A stretch of DNA of 64,000 nt, taken from NCBI GenBank assembly GCA_951799405.1, contig OX637359.1, positions 1,670,201-1,734,200 of the forward strand, read 5' to 3'. The notes below the pieces were generated by a model. That model was not told the origin of the DNA. It saw nothing but the letters and a program-made list of their open reading frames with translations, and made no database searches. Below, in pieces: positions 18,983-29,100 of this stretch (position 1 is its first letter; each line of letters begins with the position of its first letter). The DNA comes from Agapetus fuscipes (Eukaryota > Arthropoda > Insecta > Trichoptera > Glossosomatidae). The translations under genes and the position numbers were made by a program.

Positions 18983-19864
18983 TTATCGAATCGTCAAAGA
19001 TGTGACGCCCTTTATCTCACTTTGACTATTTCCCACTCCAGAAACAAACTTCCTTTCCGTGGCTAAAATAGGCAAAGCCAACGACTTAGCGCACTCCACC
19101 GTGATGAAATCACGCTGTGAAGCGCTATCAATTATTGCCCGAATAATTTTGACACGGCCATTTTCATTCTTAGCAGTACACTTTGCCGTACCCAAAAGTA
19201 CCGATGAAAATGGATCCGAGTCCGACCCGATCTTGCGCTCTCCAACAGAGCACAATGCCACCGATACAGGATTGCTGGTTGGCGACTCCAACGCAACATT
19301 TCCTTCGACGTTAGCACCAGTCACCCTTACCGGCGTGCTAGCGCCCTTAAAATGCAATAGAGTATTATGATGGCGTGCACACACTGTGCATTTAATATCT
19401 TTGCTGCACCCGCGCATCATATGTCCTGACTCTAAGCATTTTATGCATAATTTATTTGCTTTTACGACGTTAAATCTACAATAAACATTCATTTTCTTAA
19501 ACTTTGGACACTCTGACAATCGTCCATGATCTTTAAGACCACACAAAAAACATTTTATCGATTCTCGAATACTCACAAATGATTTCACATTGTTGGCTTT
19601 ATACGAACGTGAAACAGAAGATGACGACAATGAACCTTTACGAGGCTGCGTGTGATCTGTCAAACCCAATGTTTGACGAGAACGCTGCAGTATCTGTGCT
19701 TGCTTTCTAACGAACTCTATGAAATCCATACATTTAGGCATACGACCGCCTAAATTTTGGCTCCATTCTGACTCAAAAGATTTCACTGTCTCGAAGCCAA
19801 TCTTCTTGCTTCCAATATAAATAAGCAAAAAATCCTCCAAGTTTTCAATTTGTAACTGCTTCAA
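18983..19864 (-). CDS. BEL/Pao gag C-terminus with zinc knuckles and protease start, 293 aa
   Basis: Continues the Gag of the upstream frame. Zinc knuckles lie at residues 105-119 (CFLCGLKDHG...C, one residue longer than the usual spacing) and 140-153 (CIKCLESGHMMRGC), then a Cys/His cluster from 159. The aspartic protease begins near residue 240 with IIDSASQ. The usual D-[ST]-G is D-S-A here, as often in Pao proteases. The frame ends at TAA (18983-18985), beyond which the same frame is open into the integrase ORF. So this is one nonsense codon, not a true end. Confidence 0.88.
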   Translation of the reverse strand: MKQLQIENLEDFLLIYIGSKKIGFETVKSFESEWSQNLGGRMPKCMDFIEFVRKQAQILQRSRQTLGLTDHTQPRKGSLSSSSVSRSYKANNVKSFVSIRESIKCFLCGLKDHGRLSECPKFKKMNVYCRFNVVKANKLCIKCLESGHMMRGCSKDIKCTVCARHHNTLLHFKGASTPVRVTGANVEGNVALESPTSNPVSVALCSVGERKIGSDSDPFSSVLLGTAKCTAKNENGRVKIIRAIIDSASQRDFITVECAKSLALPILATERKFVSGVGNSQSEIKGVTSLTIR

Positions 19865-19890
19865 TGCCGCGACGTTTGACGAGAAAGCAT

Positions 19891-20571
19891 CTATAAAGTT
19901 TCTAAACTTGAGGGTGACTGTTCAACACGATCTACGCTAGGTAGTTTGAACAGTTTCTCTAGATACGAAGTAGCCAACATCCTTTTATCATTGTATTTAT
20001 CAATAAGCGCTTTCCACAATACCACATAGTTTTCTGCCGATGGTACAATCCCATGACAAAGGTTTAGAGCTTTTCCAGAAAGTTTCCCAATCAAATATTG
20101 AATTCTCTCACTATCAGAGAGATCCTCATTTTCATGAACTACAGTTCGAAATGATTCATAAAATAATGGCCACGATTCTATTTCCCCATTAAAACTACAT
20201 AACTCCAGTTTCGGCAAATTGAATCTCTTCTTTGCAGTTCCCGATTTTTCGACAGCTGGACTAATCGTTTGTAATTGATTAACCCGGAACTTTATTTTTG
20301 TATATAACTCTTCAACTGACATTAGAGAATTATAATTGGGAACACTCTCCGCAGAAACCGACAGCAGTTTATTTCGTTCATCAATAGTGTTTATGAAATC
20401 GGCACGTAGAATATCGATTGTAAAACTGTTAGCCAAAAAGTCATCAATTTTTACAGGATCATTATTTAAATTCCTACTTTGATCGAATATACTCTGAATT
20501 CTCCCGTAAATAGCCGTCAGTTTGCTTTGTAAAAGCTGAACAACAAATTCTTGATCTTCCTTTTTAGCCAT
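19891..20571 (-). CDS. BEL/Pao gag N-terminus, 226 aa
   Basis: Pao-type Gag (capsid-like, often listed as DUF1759): ...LPKLELCSFNGE..SWPLFYESF is the family signature near residues 119-143, followed by YLIGKLSGKAL. Gag forms the particle that packages element RNA. The frame closes at 19891, while the homologous continuation is open in another frame (…RNFIDAFSS), so there is a 1-nt frameshift near 19,895-19,900. The Met at 20571 follows ~490 bp of leader from the 5' LTR, which fits a gag start. Confidence 0.88.
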   Translation of the reverse strand: MAKKEDQEFVVQLLQSKLTAIYGRIQSIFDQSRNLNNDPVKIDDFLANSFTIDILRADFINTIDERNKLLSVSAESVPNYNSLMSVEELYTKIKFRVNQLQTISPAVEKSGTAKKRFNLPKLELCSFNGEIESWPLFYESFRTVVHENEDLSDSERIQYLIGKLSGKALNLCHGIVPSAENYVVLWKALIDKYNDKRMLATSYLEKLFKLPSVDRVEQSPSSLETL

Positions 20572-20602
20572 ATTTGAAAGAATATATTAAGTATCTAAAA
20601 TA

Positions 20603-21062
20603 TCAAAAAGAAGAAAAAGAAGAATAAAAAACAATAAGTGTAAACAAAAACTCAGTTATGAATGACACTATTCCCTTGACCTTGAATATTATGTAAACAA
20701 ACGTCAAAATAAATTCGCAAATCAAAACAACTATTATTTTTATTACCTCATTAGCAATTAGGTACCTACCGATTGATGATTTCAAAAATTCACATAAACA
20801 GTTAGGTATATAAAGGGAATTTAATTTAAACAAATGACCAATACCAACTTTCAAATTTAAATCTGTAGGTACACCAAATTATTGTTACAAATTTTATCTC
20901 ATCTACCCAAAGCTAATATTATGAATATAAAAATACGATTCTGTTTATATTCCAATATCTCCAAAACGAACTATTCAAAATAAGTACACCAAATGAAGAA
21001 ACCAAAATATTTTACTGTCCAATTAACAGCAAAATAACACAAATCCGGTACGATAGGACCAA
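20603..21062. other. BEL/Pao leader, non-coding
   Basis: AT-rich sequence between the 5' LTR and gag. The minus-strand 83-codon open frame (20603-20854) is hydrophobic and AT-driven; I do not call it a gene. Confidence 0.5.
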
Positions 21063-21572
21063 TGGATACGCGCAAAGCGAATTTCGCGTATTTCTCTTCA
21101 TTCGGTGTATGTGCTTCGAGAGCTCCTCAATCCGACAATGATCGAGGTGCCTCGAAGACAATTGGGACGCAATATCTGCCCCGAGAGCCCGGATTCTGTT
21201 GGTCGGGACAACAAGGAAAGGACCGAAGGAATTGCCACTAACCTTGCTGCTTCCGTGGTTCAGGCCTCGTTCGACTGCAGTCTTGTCCCCGATGTCCGGC
21301 TGCTTCTCTAAATGCAGCGATCCCGTTGCACGCACGACGAATAGGGTGTTATCACCTTTCCACACGAAGGAGCTTATATCAGTTCCACGCGACGACCTTT
21401 CTAGTCAAAGGTCTGCGAACAAGTTTTAATATACAACCTTCCCAGTCGAAGGTAGGCGAACAAGTGGCAATATAGGTAGGTAATACAGATTTTTGGGCAT
21501 TGTGGTAACGTTGTGAACAAGGATAGGTATTGATTTAAGGAATGACCAACAGATGTCGCTTTGGCGCGAACA
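21063..21572 (-). repeat. 5' LTR of the BEL/Pao element, 510 bp
   Basis: Same ends and length as the left LTR. The minus-strand sequence just inside it, TGGTCCTATCGTACCGG after one T, is where the tRNA primer-binding site belongs. I could not assign a tRNA from memory. Confidence 0.93.
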
Positions 21573-21609
21573 ATTTGACTTGATTCTGTGGAATTAGCAG
21601 TTTGAAAAC

Positions 21610-21775
21610 ATTGTACTATAAAAAAAGACGCAACGCAACTAAGCTATGCATAAAGTGTAACTTCTTGCCACGTTATCCCCGAGGGGTTTCCCCTCTTTAT
21701 TTTTACATTTAAGGGGGCTGGTACTCATCTCTTGTGCAGGCTGAGTAAGCCTTGCACGGATCTCCGTTCCATACC
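21610..21775 (-). mobile_element. SINE-B tail and body, head missing
   Basis: Minus-strand B sequence (CGCAACTAAGCTATGCATA, CTTCTTGCCACGTTATCCCC, GGCTGGTACTCATCTCTTGTG). It stops at a plus-strand A unit, giving a tail-to-head divergent pair. Confidence 0.75.
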
Positions 21776-21784
21776 GGTCGCGAC

Positions 21785-22424
21785 TGGTCCAAAGTGTAGT
21801 GGTTAACACTTTTGATTAGTAAATAGAAGGTTGTGTGTTTGAATCCCGGTGGAGCACCAAAAATATACCATTTTTATTTTCAAATATGCTCTTCGCAAAA
21901 CGCAACTAAGCTACACATGTAGTGTATTCGCTGAGTGAAAAATTCATGTACCTTTACCAAAGGCCGGTCACTAAAGATCCTCACAGCAGCTGGGTCTTGC
22001 TTGGGAACTGGCGCTTTCTACAGCGACGATCAAGCTCGCAAAGTGCTCTTGAGGTGTGATTCACACAAAAACAGCGCTCATCAAACAAATCATCCTATTG
22101 TTTCAATTTATAATTTTTGGATGAAATTTTTCAAGCAAAACACTGTTTATTTTCACTATAGACTTTATTTAAAAGATTAAAATCTTTAAAACAAAATTAC
22201 GAACGTTTTCGACCTAGAAGGTCATCATCAGGTACCTGATGTTGACCTTCTAGGTCGAAAACGTTCGTAATTTTGTTTTAAAGATTTTAATCTTTTAAAT
22301 AAAGTCTATAGTGAAAATAAACAGTGTTTTGCTTGAAAAATTTCATCCAAAAATTATAAATTGAAACAAAATGAATTTTCACAGTGTTAATACACAAACA
22401 ATACAAAATATAAATCATCCTATT
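21785..22424 (+). mobile_element. SINE A + tail 2, split by a palindromic insertion
   Basis: A diverged tRNA-Gln-like head, a body into which a short B-tail scrap (AAACGCAACTAAGCTACACA) has been placed at 21898, and tail 2 (GTGTGATTCACACAAAAACAGCG, AAATCATCCTATT). Tail 2 is interrupted at 22100 by the palindrome. AAATCATCCTATT occurs on both sides (22087-22099 and 22412-22424), a 13-bp target duplication. Confidence 0.75.
22098..22369. repeat. Near-perfect 272-bp palindrome with hammerhead-like cores
   Basis: Centred between 22233 and 22234 (CATCAGGTACCTGATG). I see only one mismatched pair in the arms. Each strand carries CTGATG(A/T), a GACC...GGTC stem and GAAA: minus strand 22231-22207 with CTGATGA, plus strand 22236-22260 with CTGATGT. 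That is the order of a hammerhead ribozyme catalytic core. Hammerheads of this kind are known in the terminal repeats of Penelope-like elements, which also invert. A related single arm is at 63590-63690. The insert with its 3' flank is 22100-22411. Confidence 0.85.
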
Positions 22425-22496
22425 ATTATTATTTAACCACAATACTACAAACCTGCTTAACAAGCTTTTAAAAAAGATGAAAAGCCTTTCTCTAAC

Positions 22497-22701
22497 CTTG
22501 AACTAGTATCCTGAAGACTGCTTCCAGTTAGGTCCATACATGTGACATGTGGTAGATAGTCCACGTGGTTGGTTGAGGAGTTGCTGTCTTTCTTGATGAT
22601 GAAGCCACGCTTGAAGTGGTGACCAGAGACCTTCTTGGTTAGACTCTTGTGCCAGTGACTACCTCCATAACGGACCAGGGACATGTAGACTGCTGCAAGA
22701 A
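22497..22701 (-). CDS. Probable internal exon of an unidentified host gene
   Basis: On the minus strand a pyrimidine-rich acceptor (TTTTCTTCCTTTGTTTTCAG) ends at 22702. A 205-nt open stretch follows with codons ending mostly in G or C (GTCTACATGTCCCTGGTCCG...), unlike the AT-rich DNA around it. It ends at CAAG followed by GTTAGA, a plausible donor. Acceptor phase is 1 and donor phase 2. The peptide contains LVRYGGSHWHKSLTKKVSGH and HVDYLPHVTCMDLTGSS; it is not retroelement-like and I do not recognise the family. It is the only non-repetitive coding-like segment in the window. It could be a retained pseudo-exon. Confidence 0.5.
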
Positions 22702-22802
22702 CTGAAAACAAAGGAAGAAAACCATTTTTGTAACGAGAAAAGACCATGAGGGTTCCTAAATGCAGTGAAAAAGAAAGCGAATTGAAGGGGTTGATAGTAA
22801 TA

Positions 22803-23052
22803 TATAATCTATAATCTAAGTGGCAAGGATATATTAATTAAAGCTCTCGGATGAATGCCCACAAACAAACACGTGTATTTCGCGCTTACAAATGCTGAAT
22901 GTGTACCTACTTACAAATAAAATCCAAACCGCAAATGAACATAAGCCCTACAACTTTTGCCGACCTTCCCTGATACAGGGGTGACATTGGCAAAGTGAAC
23001 CATTTTTTACAGTATGGGTGGTCAGCCGCATACTAACCTATAAGTCAAGGAA
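22803..23052 (-). mobile_element. RTE-like LINE tail copy
   Basis: Complete tail unit close to the intact LINE's subtype (AATGCTGAATGTGTACC, CAACTTTTGCCGACC). It ends in TAATCTATAATCTAAG and starts at CCTATAAGTCAAGGAA. Bases 23053-23245 hold a short GAGAGAGAGACAAAG stretch and no gene. Confidence 0.85.
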
Positions 23053-23248
23053 CACTCAGTAATTCGAGAATTATCTTTAGTCTTACTATAAACAAAAACC
23101 AAAGCTCTCTGTGGCGAGAGAGAGACAAAGCGACCTTCAATTGTGAAGGTGTAAAGTGACTCTGTATGTGAACCGTATCTGCAAAATAAATAACAGCAAA
23201 TTTTATTAAGTTGAAACGGTAAAATCATAGCAAAATAAATCAATTTAC

Positions 23249-23742
23249 GCAACGCCACCAAGCTACACATATACTGTAACATCTTGCCTGCTTTATCCCC
23301 GGAGGGATCGCATGTGGCGATTCGGGACCAATTTATTTTTACGGGTAAGGAGGCCGGCCTCACACCAACCACTTTCAATTGAAGTTGGGGTTTCCTGCTC
23401 CCGGGGTGGCTGGTTCTCATTTGTTATGAAAGCTGAGTAAACCTTGAAATCGAACCCTTGCTCTCGGCATGGAATGTAAGCATTCTACCAATTGAACTAT
23501 CGACCTTTTTACAAGCTTGGTCATCATCGCTACAAAGCGCCAATTCTCAAGCAAGACTCAGTTGCTGTAAGGCTGGATGGACCTTTGGTGACCGGTCATT
23601 GGTAAAGGTTTTATGAATTTTTCAACCCAGCGAAAAGCAAATTAGAAAATATAAATGGTATATTTTTTGTGCTCCGCCGGGATTCGAACCCACAACCTTT
23701 GATTCAGAGGCCGAAGTGTTACCACTGAACTACGGACCGGTC
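23249..23742 (-). mobile_element. SINE A-B dimer, complete
   Basis: Minus strand: unit A head (B box GGGTTCGAATCC; anticodon-loop position reads CTG, as in tRNA-Gln), A body, linker CTTGTAAAAAGG, SINE-B head (A box TAGTTCAATTGG), B body and B tail ending AGCTTGGTGGCGTTGCG. At 494 bp it is the best reference copy of the dimer. Confidence 0.9.
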
Positions 23743-24004
23743 GGTGCGAAAATCAAAGTCGACACAAATATTATCTTTATAATCCTGAATTGGCATCCTT
23801 TGTCTCTGTTCGCAACCCCTAGAGGACCAGGGATTCTGCCTGGGGGTCTGTGATGCCCCGTCCTTTGCAGGAAGCTTGTTTGTCCGCAATGATCGGATTT
23901 CTATTGTCGTCCTATGGAGCGTCCTAATTTATGACTCTACGACCCAAATCACCGGTGACGATTATATTGAAACAGTACTTGTACATTTTGTTATACATTC
24001 TATT

Positions 24005-24180
24005 ACACTTTTAGGGTTAAAAAAAACGCAACTAAGCCACACATATAGTGTAACTTCTCGCCTGCGTTTCCCAAAAGGGATCGCATGTGGCGCTTCGGGA
24101 CCTATTTATTTTTACAGGTAAGGGGGCCGGCCTTACACCAACCACTTCCATTTGAAGTAGGGGTTACCCAGCTCCCGGGG
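24005..24180 (-). mobile_element. SINE-B tail and body fragment
   Basis: Blocks CGCAACTAAGCCACACATAT, CGCATGTGGCGCTTCGGG and GGGGCCGGCCTTACACCAAC show the 3' half of SINE-B. Cut at CTCCCGGGG. Between 23743 and 24004 I see nothing. Confidence 0.75.
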
Positions 24181-24253
24181 TTGATTTAAAGTAAACAAAA
24201 ATGTTAGATTTATTTAAAATGTTTTGAATTTATTTTCGGCACATAATTGATTC

Positions 24254-24370
24254 TATTCATTGACTTATTATTTGGTATGAGGTTGACTACCCATACTGTA
24301 AAAAAAATAGGTTAACATTGTCAATGTCACACCTGTTGTTGCAGGGAATGTCGGCAAGACTTGCAGGGGA
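24254..24370 (+). mobile_element. 5' part of a RTE-like LINE tail
   Basis: Begins CATTGACTTATTATTTGGTATG and stops after GTCGGCAAGACTTGCAGGG, where SINE-A starts. It appears interrupted or replaced by that SINE. Confidence 0.65.
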
Positions 24371-24812
24371 TATCCGTAGTTCAGTGGTAGCACTTCGGAC
24401 TCTGAATGGAAGGTTGTGGGTTCGAATCCCGGCGGAGCACAAAAAATATACCATTTATATTTTCAAATTTGTCGGTGTTATGGCCGAGGGGGCCAATTGG
24501 GCTGATATATTATTTCTAACGTATTTGCAATATAAAAACGTTGGTTCGATCCCCGCCTGGGTCATTTGACCATAACTTTCAACATATGTTATTGGGTAAT
24601 TGTTAATTAATAATTCATTAAAATAAACAATAATGAATTATTAATTGATGACATTAATACCTGTTTCTGGCCAGGCAGAACAGGTTGGTGAATTTCATTC
24701 ATCTTCACAAATCTATTTAAAAAAAAATCTCTTCGCTGGGTTGAAAAATTCATAAACCTTTACCAATGACCAGTCACCAAAGGTCCATCCAGCCTTACAG
24801 CAACTTTGTCTT
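24371..24812 (+). mobile_element. SINE A interrupted by SINE-C
   Basis: Head TCCGTAGTTCAGTGGTAGC and B box GGGTTCGAATCC, body to CAAATTTG (24471), then SINE-C (24472-24728), then the A body resumes with CTCTTCGCTGGGTTGAAAA. The tail is missing after GCAACTTTGTCTT. This orders the insertions: C after A. Confidence 0.85.
24472..24728 (+). mobile_element. SINE-C, class-II tRNA-like head, complete
   Basis: Head with A box ATGGCCGAGGGGG and B box GGTTCGATCCCC separated by a long anticodon/variable region, as in tRNA-Leu or tRNA-Ser. The body has an AATTATTAATTAATAATTC-type AT palindrome, GTTTCTGGCCAGGCAGAAC, and ends in poly-A. Reference copy of the family. Confidence 0.85.
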
Positions 24813-25284
24813 CACACTACTGATTCGAGTATAAAAGTATTTTTTTTCAAAGAAATTTGTTATTCCAAATGTTCCCTTATACAAAAACAATAGCTACAAA
24901 TACTTTTAAGCTACTTCTGAGAAGTTATTGTTTTTTCTTTTGCTACAATTTCATTCCGAGTACTAACTTGGAAATTTAAAAGTGCTTTTTTCCAGAATTC
25001 CATTTACAATTGGAAATAAAGCCCCCATATGCAAAACTTGACCCACTTTGTCACCTCACTTCGTCGAGTATAAAAAAAAGTGTATATACACTTGGCCATC
25101 GCGTAAAAAGCTCATGAAACCTAAAACGCTTACGCAATGCTCTGTTTAACGAGTATCTTTCATATATTTTTTCAGTTTACGTGGTTTTGGAGTGTTCACG
25201 CATTTTTTTCATACTTTGGGGTGAAAGTTTAGAACGGCACAGGGACAAAACGATACATGACATAACGACACATGACATAACGAC

Positions 25285-25546
25285 TGTGAGGGTTTTTCCT
25301 CTCTGTCCTGCTGATTGACACAATTAATAATTAACAGCCACTTTAATATGTTTACTTTTATTCCTTTCACAATGTATACACAATAAACCACAGCACAATA
25401 ATATTAATTATTCTTAATTACACAGGCTTCTGGCTCTCCCGCCTGGCAAGCTTCTCCTCCCCTCTCTATATTCTTTTGTTTTCCTTTTCATTCAAATTCA
25501 AATCTCATGTTCCATTTTACCTAACAAACAAATCCATCTCGTTACA
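25285..25546 (-). repeat. 3' LTR of the gypsy element, 262 bp
   Basis: TGTGAGGG...CGTTACA on the plus strand (TG...CA). Differs from the other LTR at two sites: TTTTTCCTC vs TTTTTCTTC, and AATTAATAA vs AATTATTAA. To its right, GAGAGGAAGGAGGTG (minus strand, 25551-25565) is the polypurine tract that primes plus-strand DNA. Confidence 0.95.
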
Positions 25547-26194
25547 ATACACCTCCTTCCTCTCATAAAAAAAAACATTCCCAATTTTTTTTTTTCTTTT
25601 ACAATGAGTAAATAATGTATCATAATGCTCAGCCGGCGCCACATATTTTGTTTTATTTTAAGGATAAATTTCAAAAATATGAAAATAAAAAAAAAACCTG
25701 TTTCTGATACATTATTCAGTCATTAATACCTTTTTTAACAATACCAATTATTTTCATACTAAAATTAATATAATTTTTTTTTTTAACACAAATTTCATAT
25801 TCAATATTATAAACAAATATTTGTTTTTTTTTTTTTTTAATACTTAATTCAACAATTCAAAATAATCAAATAACTATACATAATAAACATTCACCAGTTT
25901 ATTAATCAATTCATTAAAATAACTTTTTTTTTTTTAAACATGTATCACATCTTTCCCAATATTTAAATTTATTTCAAATTTATTTTTCATTAATAAATTT
26001 ATCAGTCCATCAATTTTTTTAAAAAAAAACTTTACCTTCATATGTAATACTTTGTTTAATTTATGTTTCATACCTTCATTCATGCAATGTTTCATAATTC
26101 ATTCTTTCACTGATCACTTTTATATCAACTTTCACCGTATCATGCATCACCTCAAATTTTTCATACACATGAAAATATGTTTTTTTTTTTTTTT
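25547..26194. other. AT-rich 3' untranslated region of the gypsy element
   Basis: Holds many poly-T runs (minus-strand poly-A) and no open frame. There is no env remnant that I can see. The polypurine tract lies at its left edge. Confidence 0.7.
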
Positions 26195-29100
26195 TTAATC
26201 TAATTTGATTATGTCCTTGATGTGATATTTATTTATAACATTTGTGTCTATATCTTTTAATACATAGACTATCTTGCTAACTTTCTTTTCTATTCTGGCT
26301 TTGACAAATTTTGGAGCCAACTTTGTACAGAAGTATTTCCCTGCATTTGATTGTATGAAATTTTTACGCCATACAATATCCCCTTGATCATAGACACGAT
26401 TTGATCTACCTTTATTATAATAATTTGCATTTTTATTATATGCATCCCATAAATTTTCTGTTACAATTTTGTATAATGTGTTTAATTCCTTCATTTTATC
26501 TTTATGCATATCTCTATATTTATCTAAATCTTCCTTTGATTCTATTTCATCATTTACTATTTCACCATGAATTTCACCATTTAGTACAATCTCCCTACCT
26601 CTTGCTAATACATTAGGTGTGTATCCTGTTGCTAAATTGACTGTATTATTTATTATGCTTTGTACTGAATCTAAGAAAGTATCCCATTTTCTTTGTTCAT
26701 TTTCAACAAAAATAGCTAATGTGTATCCTATTGTTCTATTATATGTCTCTACATTATTGCACATGGGAGTATATAAAGTTGTATAAAATATTTTCTGTAC
26801 TCCATATGAGTACATAAAATCTTTAAATGCATTAGACTTTAAATTCTTTCCATTATCTGTTATTATCGTTTGCGGTACTCCTTCTGTTAAAAATATTTTA
26901 TTTTCTATTAATTTTACTATTTCTTCTGTAGTAGCTCTTCTTAAAGGAAATAACCAACAATATTTGGTAAAAACATCTATTATTGATAATATATGTATAT
27001 AGCCCGTACTTGATTTTGGTAATGGTCCTATCAAATCAATACTCAGCATTTTTAACGGTCTATCCACTCTTTTTCTATTTTCCATTTTTCCTGCTGGAGG
27101 TAAATTATTCGGCTTATACATTTTACATTTTTGACATTTATTTATAAAACTTTTTATATCTGCATACATATTTTTCCAATAGTAACATCTTGATATGTAT
27201 TTATAAGTTTTAAAAATACCTACATGTCCATTATCATGATGATTCTTTATTATAGTTAATCTATTGTCTATAATAGGTATCTCTTTCCAATTATATTCCT
27301 CTGTGAAAGGATTATCATCATTTATTACTTTAAATAATTTATTATCTACCATTTTGAATTTTTTGTATTTGTATGGTGTTTTTGTACATCCTTCTGCGAT
27401 ATTATTATACCAAGGATCTGCAATATTTGAATTTATTACTTCCATTTCTTTAGTACCAGGAATCCTAGATAATACATCTGGCACTGTATGTTCTTTCCCT
27501 TTTCTATGCTCAATCTCAAATTCATACTGTGAAAGTCTCATGGCCCATCTTGCTAATCTACCTGTTGGATTTGATATTTTATTCAAGAATTTTAATGCCA
27601 TATGATCAGTTATTACCTTGAATTTCATCCCATCTAGATAAGATCGAAAATGTTCTATTGAATCTACAATGGCAAGAAGCTCACGTTCTGATGTCGAATA
27701 ATTTTGTTCTCTAACTGTCAAACTTCTTGAAAAATATGCTATTGGCTTTTCGGACCCATTGATATTTTGGTTTAATACTGAAGCTACTTGATTTTTACTG
27801 GCATCAGTGTGTAAAAAAAAATCTTTTGTGAAATCCGGACATATTAATACAGGGGCTGTGCTTAAGGCTAATTTTAAATTATTAAATGCATCCTCAGATT
27901 CTTTTGACCAATTAAAATTGTTCTGACCTTTTTTACCTCTCAATAATTTATTTAGTGGATATGATATCTCACTGCAGTTTCGTATAACTTTTCTATAAAA
28001 TCCTACCAAACCTAAAAACATTCGTAGTTGTTTTAAATTTTTCGGTGAAGGATATTCCTCTATAATCTTGACTTTATTTGAATCTGGCCTTAATCCATTT
28101 TCATCAATAATGTATCCCAAATATTTTAAACTATCTTTGCAAAATTCACATTTTGAAAATTTTACCGTTAACCCTGCTTCTTGTAATATATTTTTAACTT
28201 GTTTTAATAAATTTAAATGTGAATTGAAATCTTCGTTAATAATAATTAAGTCATCGATATAACAAAATATGTTAGTATCAAATTTAGGTCCAAATAATTT
28301 GTCTAATAAACGCTGTGTTTCAGAACTTGAATTTTTTAAACCGAACGGCATTTTTGTGAATTGAAACAACCCTCTATTTGGTACGACGAAGGCAGTTTTT
28401 TCTTTGGACGATTCTTCTAGTGGAATTTGCCAAAACGCCTTGCTTAAATCTATTGAAGAGATATATTTGGCATTTCGTAAATTTGCTAAAACTTGATTTA
28501 AATTTGGAATAGGATAGTTATCTCGTTTTGTTACTTCATTGAGTCTTCTAGAGTCCAAACAAAATCTAGGCGTTCCATCCTTTTTAATTACAATCACAAC
28601 AGGACTGGACCACGAAGATTTGGATTGTTCAACTATACCTTCTTTTAACATTTTATCTAACTCTGTGTTAACCTGTCTCTGTCTTGCTGGACTGAGTGGA
28701 TAATACTTTTGTTTTATTGGAGGACCTTCTGTCTGAATTCTGTGTTCAATGAGGTTTGTGCATCCTAAGCCTATTTTTTCATAAGAGATGTCCTTGAAAT
28801 CATTTTCTATTGTTTTTAATTGCTGTAATTGGTTATCTGTTAATTTAGTTCTATTTGTAATTTTACCTAATTCACTAATATTTTTGCTATTTGAATATGT
28901 AATTTTACTTATTAAACTCGGTTCTAATTCAAATTTTATCCAAAAATCTATTCCAAAAATTAAGTCTTGTTGTAAACCTTGTAAAACATAAAAATCTACA
29001 TGTTTTATTTGATTGTCACATTTTACCTCTAAATTTATTTTACCAAGTATTTTTATATTTTTACCATTTGCTAACGAGATATTATCATGGGTTTTTATAA

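Larger units (their letters stand above)
16393..21577 (-). mobile_element. BEL/Pao LTR retrotransposon lacking reverse transcriptase
   Basis: The element proper is 16398-21572, flanked by the 5-bp target duplication ATTTG (16393-16397 and 21573-21577). It runs on the minus strand: 5' LTR on the right, gag, protease, integrase, 3' LTR on the left. A full BEL/Pao polyprotein would carry reverse transcriptase and RNase H between protease and integrase. Here protease passes directly into the pre-integrase region, so about 2-2.5 kb is missing. The two LTRs look identical, so insertion was recent. Confidence 0.93.

Noticed and set aside
20990..21062. Assigning a specific tRNA primer to the BEL element
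   Set aside because: TGGTCCTATCGTACCGG is in the right place, but I could not match it to a tRNA 3' end with confidence.
25547..26194. An env gene in the gypsy element
   Set aside because: The region is poly-A/T-rich with no open frame, signal peptide or membrane segment.
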